Source of the DNA: Serratia plymuthica NBRC 102599
GTDB taxonomy: Bacteria; Pseudomonadota; Gammaproteobacteria; Enterobacterales; Enterobacteriaceae
DNA length: 64,000 nucleotides
NCBI RefSeq assembly: GCF_001590925.1
Contig: NZ_BCTU01000023.1
Coordinates: 23,654-87,653 of the forward strand
Direction: 5' to 3'
In this document: positions 57,772-64,000 of the stretch, in pieces
Layout of the letters: the number at the start of each line of letters is the position of its first letter
Position numbering within the stretch: position 1 is the stretch's first letter
Made by a program: the position numbers and the translations under genes
The notes under the pieces: model-generated
Told to the model about the DNA's origin: nothing
Seen by the model: only the letters and a program-made list of their open reading frames with translations
The model's database searches: none

Positions 57772-58169
57772 TGAATACGTTCTCCCCGCTCGGCGAGGCC
57801 GGTCATCATGGTGGTGCTGATATCGGCGCAAAGGCGGTTGGTGCGATAGCGGTAAAGCGCATCGACGGTTTCCTGAGTGTCAGTATTTACCCTTGTCCGC
57901 ATCCCGGCATATTGCGCCGCGCCACTCATCAAGGTGTCAAATTCACGTTTGAATTTTTGGTATTTCTCGGGATCCATATTGCGCATTGCCTCAAGCTCAT
58001 GTTGGCATTGCTGCATACGCTCGGCTTCGCGCTGTTTTTTATCTTGCTCCACCGCTTCTGTCGCACTCTCTTTATTCACCAGAGGCACAGGCCGTTTGAC
58101 GTTTTGGCAGCCGGTCAATGTCATGGTCAATAAAAGTGAAGCGGTTAGGCGGTATGCCGTTCTGGTCAT
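57768..58169 (-). CDS. Small lipoprotein coupled to the FKBP isomerase
   Basis: 133 residues with signal peptide and lipobox TLTGC (Cys at 21), followed by a charged, helical region (about 35-75, EAVEQDKKQREAERMQQCQ) and two further cysteines. No known family recognised. ATG 58169 begins a normal lipoprotein signal; ATG 58202 adds an unneeded extension. It shares ATGA with the FKBP gene and the two probably act together in the envelope. Confidence 0.82.
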   Translation of the reverse strand: MTRTAYRLTASLLLTMTLTGCQNVKRPVPLVNKESATEAVEQDKKQREAERMQQCQHELEAMRNMDPEKYQKFKREFDTLMSGAAQYAGMRTRVNTDTQETVDALYRYRTNRLCADISTTMMTGLAERGERIQ

Positions 58170-58625
58170 TATCTTTATCTCCTTGTTAAACCTGACAAGC
58201 ACTTCCGTTTATGGCCGTGACGGCCATTTGGCGGCCTGTGGCAGGCTTCCTTAGTGGTATTACGATACTTTCTCTCGCCTATCTCCGTCGCTTCTCAGCA
58301 GCCACGTTGCTGGCTGCAACTTGAAGACCATTGGGTATAGAGAACAGGGCTATTGAAAATAAAATGGTTAAATTCACCGAGTGGTAAAAACATAATTCAG
58401 GTTATTTCTTAGATTAAACCTCATTCATTCATGGCGTTTATAAAAATAGTGAAGAAAATTTAAATTAATGATATTAAATGAGCGGTGCAAATTAAATTTA
58501 TCAGCTGGTATTAATAATGACAAGGGAATACCCGAAGCATCCGATAATAACGAGCCTGATGAGAAATGCCTGTCGTTTAATCTATCTATATTGCCACTCA
58601 TCGGGCTTTTTCGGGCATAAAAAAA
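58170..58625. other. Gap between lipoprotein gene and cutC terminator
   Basis: About 450 bases, largely AT-rich beyond 58340. It contains palindromic repeat copy C (58297-58339). The promoter for the lipoprotein-FKBP pair should lie at the left end. No gene recognised. Confidence 0.5.
58297..58339. repeat. Interspersed palindromic repeat, copy C
   Basis: CAGCAGCCACGTTGCTGGCT forms a hairpin-prone stretch and continues GCAACTTGAAGACCATTGGG-TATA, a diverged version of the 3' part of copies A and B. Confidence 0.5.
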
Positions 58626-58646
58626 GCCCCGACAAAACGCCGGGGC
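58619..58646 (-). terminator. Rho-independent terminator of cutC
   Basis: On the minus strand GCCCCG (58646-58641) pairs with CGGGGC (58631-58626), followed by seven T. It lies 90 bases after the cutC stop. Confidence 0.8.
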
Positions 58647-58735
58647 CTGGTACTCGCGTGATCACCGAGGGTTCAGTTGCACGCCAAGGGGCTTTAGCCC
58701 GGAAACCGGTAATCAGAACACGGTTAGCTGCGTGT

Positions 58736-59494
58736 TTATGCGCTTTGCGCCAAAGGATCAACCAAGGCCAGCGCGTTTTTCATCGCTTCCACCATTTCGC
58801 CATCCACGCAATAATGGCTAAATTCATCGAACTCATTGTCCGAACACATGGTCACGCCGGCTTTGCGATAGCGCATGGTCGAAGGTACCGCGTGCCCCGA
58901 AGAGCTGTGCACCTCCTGAACGCCGATATCCACAAACTTGTGCAGGTTGCTGAGCCGCACACCGGCGCCGGCCATAATCACGGGCCCCTGGCTGGCATGC
59001 ACCAGATCGCGCAGCAACGGCAGCCCAAGCTCGGCGCTTTGTTGTTGACCGGAGGTCAATATCCGCGCAACTCCCAGTTGCGTCAGTTGATCAAGTGCCA
59101 CCATCGGGTTCTGACACATGTCGAAAGCGCGATGGAAGGTGACCGCCATATTGCCGCTCAACCGCATGACTTCACGCATGCGCGGCAGGTCGATATGCCC
59201 TTCTTCATCCAGCATACCCACCACTACGCCGGCAAAACCCATGTCGCGGATCTGCACGATGTCCTGCTTGATCACGTCGAAATCCACCGCACCGTAGCAA
59301 AAGTCCCCGCCGCGCGGGCGGACGATCGGATGCACCGGGATGGATACCCTATCGCGCGCCAGGCGCAGCGTACCGTAGCTGGGCGTCAAACCGCCCTCGC
59401 TCTGGCTGGCACATAATTCTATGCGATCAGCGCCTGCCTGCTCCGCCGTCAGCGCGCAATCGACGCTAAAGCAGCAAACTTCCAGTTTAATCAT
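58736..59494 (-). CDS. cutC: CutC-family copper homeostasis protein
   Basis: 252-residue TIM-barrel protein linked to copper tolerance in E. coli, though its direct role there has been questioned. Conserved segments: [41 protein letters not shown] and [13 protein letters not shown] 59494 ([10 protein letters not shown]) has GGGGGTGA just before; a GTG two codons earlier is also in frame. Located before yecM-argS as in E. coli. Confidence 0.93.
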   Translation of the reverse strand: MIKLEVCCFSVDCALTAEQAGADRIELCASQSEGGLTPSYGTLRLARDRVSIPVHPIVRPRGGDFCYGAVDFDVIKQDIVQIRDMGFAGVVVGMLDEEGHIDLPRMREVMRLSGNMAVTFHRAFDMCQNPMVALDQLTQLGVARILTSGQQQSAELGLPLLRDLVHASQGPVIMAGAGVRLSNLHKFVDIGVQEVHSSSGHAVPSTMRYRKAGVTMCSDNEFDEFSHYCVDGEMVEAMKNALALVDPLAQSA

Positions 59495-59596
59495 TGTCAC
59501 CCCCAGATGACGGCCAAAATGTGACGGCAGTTTGTTAACTTCAGAATTTCTCGCGTAGGCTCATTGATAGACATGAACCGGTTCAGGGTAATAACT

Positions 59597-60748
59597 ATGG
59601 CATTCAATTTTAATCAATGGGTAGACCGTAGTCACAGTGACAGCGTTAAGTGGGATAAATATCGCGACCGCGACATCATTCCGCTTTGGGTCGCCGACAC
59701 CGACTTCCGCTCCCCGCCCGCGATCATCGACGCATTGCAGCGGCGCGTAGCGCATGGCGTGTTCGGCTACGGCCATCCATCCCCTGAACTTATTGAGGTT
59801 TTTACCCGCCGCATGGTAGAGCGCTATGGCTGGCACATCAAGCCCGAATGGCTGATTTTCCTGCCCGGTCTGGTCTGTGGGCTGAATCTGTGCGTCCGCG
59901 CCTTTACCGCTGAGGGTGAAGGCACTCTGGCGCCGTCACCCATCTACCCGCCGTTTCGCAAAGCGGCGAAATTCGCCGGACGCCCGCATCTGCCGGTGCC
60001 GCTCAAGCTGCACGACCGGCGTTGGCTGCTGGATTTCGACGCGATAGCGGCTAGGCTCGGCGGCAGCGAAAAATTGCTGTTGCTGTGCAACCCGCAAAAT
60101 CCGGGCGGAACCGTCTACCGCCGCGAGGAGTTGTCGCAACAGCATGAATTCGCCCGTAGCCATGATTTGATCGTCTGTTCCGATGAAATTCATTGTGATC
60201 TGTTGCTTGAGCCGGGTTGCGAACACATCCCCTTTGCCACGCTTAATGAAGACGCAGCCCAGCGTAGCATTACGTTGATGTCACCATCGAAAACCTTCAA
60301 CATTGCCGGATTAGGGGCCTCAATGGCGGTGATTCCCAACGCCGGCCTGCGCCAAAAGTTGGCCCGCGCGCGCAGCGGCATAGTTCCGGAAGTCGACGTG
60401 CTGGCGTTGGTCGCCGCACAAGCCGCCTACCAGGACGGGCAAGGCTGGTTGGACGCCCAGTTGGCGTATCTGCGCGCCAACCGCGATTTGGTGACCGAAC
60501 GCATTAACGCCATGCCCGGCCTGTTGCTGCACCCGATAGAAGCCACCTATCTGGCCTGGATCGATTGCAGCCAACTGGCGACCGACAATCCACACGCTTT
60601 CTTTGAACAGGCCGGGGTGGGCTTAAGCGCGGGCCTGGATTTCGGCGACCGCAGGTTTGTACGTCTGAATTTCGGCTGCCGGCGCGAACTGCTTACGCAA
60701 GCGCTGGATCGCATGATGCTGGCCACCCAAGCGCTGATGCCCGGTTAA
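59597..60748 (+). CDS. PatB/MalY-type PLP-dependent C-S lyase
   Basis: 383-residue fold-type I aminotransferase-like enzyme. PLP-lysine motif SPSKTFNIAGL (about 231-241), CNPQNPGGTVYRREEL (about 167-182) and IPLWVADTDFRSPP near the start are typical of the PatB/MalY group, which cleaves cystathionine or other cysteine conjugates. CAGGG precedes ATG 59597; the frame begins earlier at 59564 without support. Its stop overlaps that of convergent yecM by 4 bases. Physiological substrate unknown. Confidence 0.88.
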   Translation: MAFNFNQWVDRSHSDSVKWDKYRDRDIIPLWVADTDFRSPPAIIDALQRRVAHGVFGYGHPSPELIEVFTRRMVERYGWHIKPEWLIFLPGLVCGLNLCVRAFTAEGEGTLAPSPIYPPFRKAAKFAGRPHLPVPLKLHDRRWLLDFDAIAARLGGSEKLLLLCNPQNPGGTVYRREELSQQHEFARSHDLIVCSDEIHCDLLLEPGCEHIPFATLNEDAAQRSITLMSPSKTFNIAGLGASMAVIPNAGLRQKLARARSGIVPEVDVLALVAAQAAYQDGQGWLDAQLAYLRANRDLVTERINAMPGLLLHPIEATYLAWIDCSQLATDNPHAFFEQAGVGLSAGLDFGDRRFVRLNFGCRRELLTQALDRMMLATQALMPG

Positions 60749-61308
60749 GCTTGCTCGCTGGCGACGATTTCCCGGATGGAATACGGGTGAAACTTAATCG
60801 TTACGCTGCCGTCGGTGATCGCCAACGTTGGATTCGGCAATCGCTCGCCCTCACCTTGCGGCGAGCTCTGTTTCAATTTGATCCCCGGTGCCAACAGTGC
60901 CTCGTCGGGCAAATGGCTCAGCGCGCGCGCATACAGCGAGGCCGGTTCGCCGCTAAGCACCAATTCCACATGTTCCCATCCCTCGTGAGGATAACGCTTG
61001 TCCCCCGGATAAGGCAGTTCCACGCAGTCAATTAGCCACGGACCTACCTGCAACGGCTGATGCAGATCGAACAGGCAAATCGGGCGTCCGTTGATCGTCG
61101 CTTCAGACAACAACGAGCCGCATTGCTGCAACCCCTGCCGCCAGCGTTCAGCGGTGGTGTTTTGGTGGCAACGCACCGAAATGTGGTCCGCGCTGAACTG
61201 CGACAAATCCAGATGCAGTTTTTGCGCAAACTGGCTCAACGCCTGTTCAAAACGCGGCAGATCCAGCGCCAAGTCATTAAGCTCGGCAATGGCCGGGAAG
61301 ATCGTCAT
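60745..61308 (-). CDS. yecM: YecM-family protein
   Basis: 187-residue cytoplasmic protein of the glyoxalase/VOC-like YecM family, with candidate metal His residues in DHISVRCHQN and the EGWEHVELVL segment (Glu and His). Activity not established. Normally next to argS, here on the opposite strand about 925 bases away. Confidence 0.9.
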   Translation of the reverse strand: MTIFPAIAELNDLALDLPRFEQALSQFAQKLHLDLSQFSADHISVRCHQNTTAERWRQGLQQCGSLLSEATINGRPICLFDLHQPLQVGPWLIDCVELPYPGDKRYPHEGWEHVELVLSGEPASLYARALSHLPDEALLAPGIKLKQSSPQGEGERLPNPTLAITDGSVTIKFHPYSIREIVASEQA

Positions 61309-61828
61309 AGGGGCCTCGATACGAAGGAAAGCGAATTCAGGGGGGCTAATTTACACGGCTGAGACGCGGCTATCCACGTTTTGCCCAGGAAAATGTAACA
61401 TTTGTGTCCGTCACATTACCGCCGTGTAAAATATTTCAACTAACATTGATAAAGGGCACAAAAGAACAAGCGTTAATTACCCTTATTAATAGCACCGTTA
61501 AAACCCAAGCCTGATTAATTAAAGTTCGGAATCTTCGCATGTCATAGATAGATTTTTCTTATGACGGAAACATTTCAGAAATTATTAGCTTAATAAGCTG
61601 CATTGAATCCGGAAAATCACTCTACTCACTCGATAACTCGCCATAAAAACAACAAAGTCAACAATGGGTATACGAGACAATTCCAGTAAGAATAATCAAA
61701 TCAACCATTTGTTTTCATTGAATTTCACACCCCACAGCGGTGAGACTTATCTTAAATGAAGTTTTAATAATTGCTTATAAAAATCAATTAAGCTACTTTG
61801 GGGAAAATCAAAACTTGAGATAACAACC
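61309..61828. other. AT-rich intergenic region between yecM and a small ORF
   Basis: About 520 bases, much richer in A+T than the surroundings. One short frame (ATG near 61664, 31 codons) lacks a good ribosome site. I recognise nothing definite; it may be a relic or hold regulatory elements for the following small gene. Confidence 0.5.
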
Positions 61829-61948
61829 ATGTTTCTTTTAATCATATCTTTATTGTTGGTCGTTATTGCCGCGTACGCAATTTACCGCCATTTCAAATCA
61901 CGCAGCATTAACACTCTGGACTCCCGCCGTCATAACAAAAAACGTTAG
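61829..61948 (+). CDS. Small single-span membrane protein (39 aa)
   Basis: ATG 61829 opens a 40-codon frame: one hydrophobic helix (MFLLIISLLLVVIAAYAIY) followed by a strongly basic tail (RHFKSRS ... RRHNKKR). The positive-inside pattern is typical of real small inner-membrane proteins. GAGAT lies about 10 bases upstream. No family recognised; no homologue search was possible. Confidence 0.5.
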   Translation: MFLLIISLLLVVIAAYAIYRHFKSRSINTLDSRRHNKKR

Positions 61949-62233
61949 ATCTGATTATTTCATTTCCTTATCACCTATTCCTTTTCACTCATTTTGACCT
62001 TCTTGTACTGCACACGCCCCCCCTTGAAACGCACTCTCTTTGTTGGCCCGGTATTTTCAAACCTGCACTTTCGCCTTTCCCCCCGGCGCCAACTGCTGAC
62101 GTAACACATCAGATCGGTTACAATTACAGGCTGTTTTGTGGTGGGCTGCCGTCTCGACGCGCAGCCAGAAAACCACCTTTGAATCCCACAGGGGCATGGC
62201 ATACGGCCCCTCGTTCGTCATTAAGGTAACCCG

Positions 62234-63964
62234 GTGAATATTCAGGTTCTTCTTTCAGATAAGGTCAGCCAGGCGCTGATTGCCGCAGGCGCGCCAGCCG
62301 ATTGCGAAGCACAGGTCCGTCAGTCAGCAAAAGCACAATTTGGCGACTATCAGGCCAACGGCGTGATGTCCGTAGCCAAGAAACTCGGCATGCCGCCACG
62401 CCAGTTGGCGGAAAAAGTGGTCCAGCTGCTTGATCTCGGCGACATCGCCAGCAAAGTAGAAATCGCCGGCCCTGGCTTTATTAATATCTTCCTGAACGGC
62501 GAATGGGTTGCGCAACAGGTTGATCAGGTGCTGAATGCGCCGAAGCTTGGCATTGCACCGGTTAAACAACAAACCATCGTCATCGACTACTCCGCGCCCA
62601 ACGTAGCGAAAGAGATGCACGTCGGTCACTTGCGTTCGACCATTATCGGCGACGCCGCCGCACGCACCCAGGAATTCCTGGGCCACAAAGTGATCCGCGC
62701 CAACCACGTCGGCGATTGGGGCACCCAGTTCGGCATGCTGATTGCCTACCTGGAAAAAATGCAGAATGAAAATGCCAGCGACATGGGCCTGTCCGATCTG
62801 GAACAGTTCTATCGTGAAGCGAAGAAACACTACGACGAAGATGCGGAGTTCGCCGAACGCGCCCGCGCCTACGTGGTGAAATTGCAGGGCGGCGATCAAT
62901 ACTGCCTGAAGATGTGGCGTAAGCTGGTCGACATCACCATGGCGCAAAACCAGCTCACCTATAACCGCCTGAATGTCACCCTGACCGAAGACGACGTAAT
63001 GGGCGAGAGCCTGTATAACGCGATGCTGCCGGAAATCGTCGCCGATCTGAAAGCCAAGGGGCTGGCGGTAGAAAGCGAAGGCGCCACCGTGGTGTTTCTC
63101 GACGAATACCAGAATAAAGACGGCGAACCTATGGGCGTCATCATCCAGAAGAAAGATGGCGGCTACCTGTACACTACCACCGATATCGCCTGCGCCAAAT
63201 ACCGCTACGAAACGCTGGGTGCTGACCGCGTGCTCTATTACATCGACTCCCGCCAGCACCAGCATCTGATGCAGGCATGGACCATCGTGCGTAAAGCCGG
63301 TTACATCCCGGATTCGCTCTCGCTGGAGCACCATATGTTCGGCATGATGCTGGGCAAAGACGGCAAGCCGTTCAAAACCCGTGCGGGCGGTACGGTGAGG
63401 CTGTCCGATCTACTGGATGAAGCTATCGATCGCGCCGGCAAACTGATTGCCGAGAAAAACCCGGATATGCCGGCAGAAGAAATGCAGCACCTGGCAAATG
63501 TCGTCGGTATCGGCGCTGTTAAATACGCCGATCTGTCAAAAAGCCGTACGACCGACTATATCTTTGACTGGGACAACATGCTGGCATTTGAGGGCAACAC
63601 CGCCCCTTATATGCAGTATGCCTATACCCGTGTGGCCTCGGTATTCAAGCGTGCCGGTCTCGATGAGAACAGCCTGACCCTGCCGCTGGTGATGACCGAA
63701 GAGCGTGAGATTGCGCTGGCGACCCGCCTGCTGCAATTCGAAGAAGTTATCACCACGGTGGCACGCGACGGCACTCCGCACGTGATGTGTACTTATCTGT
63801 ACGACCTGGCAGGCTTGTTCTCCGGCTTCTACGAACATTGCCAAATCCTGAATGCAGACAGTGAAGAAGCGCGTCAAAGCCGCCTGAAACTGGCATTGCT
63901 GACCGCCAGAACGCTGAAAACCGGTCTGGATACGCTGGGTATCGACACCGTCGAACGCATGTAA
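62234..63964 (+). CDS. argS: Arginyl-tRNA synthetase ArgS (GTG start)
   Basis: 576-residue class I synthetase, the usual length. N-terminal add-1 domain (about 1-110), HIGH-like motif [16 protein letters not shown] (about 119-134), and the DALR anticodon-binding domain at the C-terminus. The KMSK loop is degenerate ([13 protein letters not shown]), normal for ArgRS. GTG 62234 has AAGGTAA 7 bases upstream and gives [15 protein letters not shown] as in E. coli. Confidence 0.97.
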   Translation: MNIQVLLSDKVSQALIAAGAPADCEAQVRQSAKAQFGDYQANGVMSVAKKLGMPPRQLAEKVVQLLDLGDIASKVEIAGPGFINIFLNGEWVAQQVDQVLNAPKLGIAPVKQQTIVIDYSAPNVAKEMHVGHLRSTIIGDAAARTQEFLGHKVIRANHVGDWGTQFGMLIAYLEKMQNENASDMGLSDLEQFYREAKKHYDEDAEFAERARAYVVKLQGGDQYCLKMWRKLVDITMAQNQLTYNRLNVTLTEDDVMGESLYNAMLPEIVADLKAKGLAVESEGATVVFLDEYQNKDGEPMGVIIQKKDGGYLYTTTDIACAKYRYETLGADRVLYYIDSRQHQHLMQAWTIVRKAGYIPDSLSLEHHMFGMMLGKDGKPFKTRAGGTVRLSDLLDEAIDRAGKLIAEKNPDMPAEEMQHLANVVGIGAVKYADLSKSRTTDYIFDWDNMLAFEGNTAPYMQYAYTRVASVFKRAGLDENSLTLPLVMTEEREIALATRLLQFEEVITTVARDGTPHVMCTYLYDLAGLFSGFYEHCQILNADSEEARQSRLKLALLTARTLKTGLDTLGIDTVERM

Positions 63965-64000
63965 GCCAACGTCTGAAGACGAAAAAGGGTCGCCGAGGCG

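Noticed and set aside
61975..62202. 75-codon open frame on the minus strand before argS
   Set aside because: Arg/Lys/Cys-rich, no ribosome site, and it covers the argS promoter region.

Overview
The window is a stretch of enterobacterial chromosome that most resembles Serratia. The evidence is the moderately high GC content, E. coli/Yersinia-like gene order over almost the whole length (dadX-dadA-ycgB, fadR-nhaB-dsbB, minCDE-rnd-fadD-yeaY-tsaB-yoaA, zwf-hexR-pykA-lpxM-mepM-znuACB-ruvBAC-yebC-nudB-aspS, yecD-yecE-yecN-cmoAB, cutC-yecM-argS), and a FoxA-type ferrioxamine receptor. The genus is inferred from gene content and protein similarity recalled from memory; no database was searched.

Region by region. 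1-8.8 kb is an accessory metal-uptake region. It holds a Fur-controlled TonB-dependent receptor (foxA-like), the small RNA RyhB with its own Fur box (hidden under a spurious ORF), three small uncharacterised membrane proteins, and a four-gene nickel/peptide/opine-type ABC importer whose two permeases are fused into one protein. The importer is preceded by a good match to the Zur operator, so it probably imports zinc, perhaps as a metallophore complex. 8.8-13.2 kb holds a DEDDh exonuclease, a Bcr/CflA efflux pump and the D-alanine catabolic pair dadA-dadX. 13.7-21.1 kb is ycgB, an AT-rich OafA-like acyltransferase inserted before fadR, then nhaB and dsbB. 21.2-27 kb holds a possible sRNA, ycgN, a CsbD/DUF883 protein, ycgM, a MltB-family transglycosylase, ycgL and minCDE. 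27-34.9 kb holds rnd, fadD, yeaY, tsaB, yoaA, a RidA-family gene and mdtJI.

35.4-40.6 kb is central carbon metabolism: eda, zwf, hexR and pykA, with HexR-type operators at zwf and pykA and no edd between zwf and eda. A leucine-rich-repeat protein is inserted before lpxM. 41.6-46.7 kb covers envelope and zinc genes (lpxM, mepM, znuA divergent from znuCB with a shared Zur box). 46.7-52.4 kb holds the ruvAB, ruvC-yebC-nudB-aspS and FmdB genes. 52.6-56.4 kb is yecD-yecE-yecN and the cmoAB tRNA-modification pair. A lipoprotein + FKBP isomerase pair occupies the place where E. coli carries torZ/torY. 58.7-64 kb is cutC, a PatB/MalY-type C-S lyase, yecM and argS.

Two themes link distant genes. Metal limitation: two Fur boxes (foxA, ryhB) and two Zur boxes (ABC importer, znuA/znuCB). 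Fatty-acid and sugar control: fadR and a FadR-like site at fadD; hexR and HexR sites at zwf and pykA. I saw no tRNA, rRNA, CRISPR array, prophage or insertion sequence.
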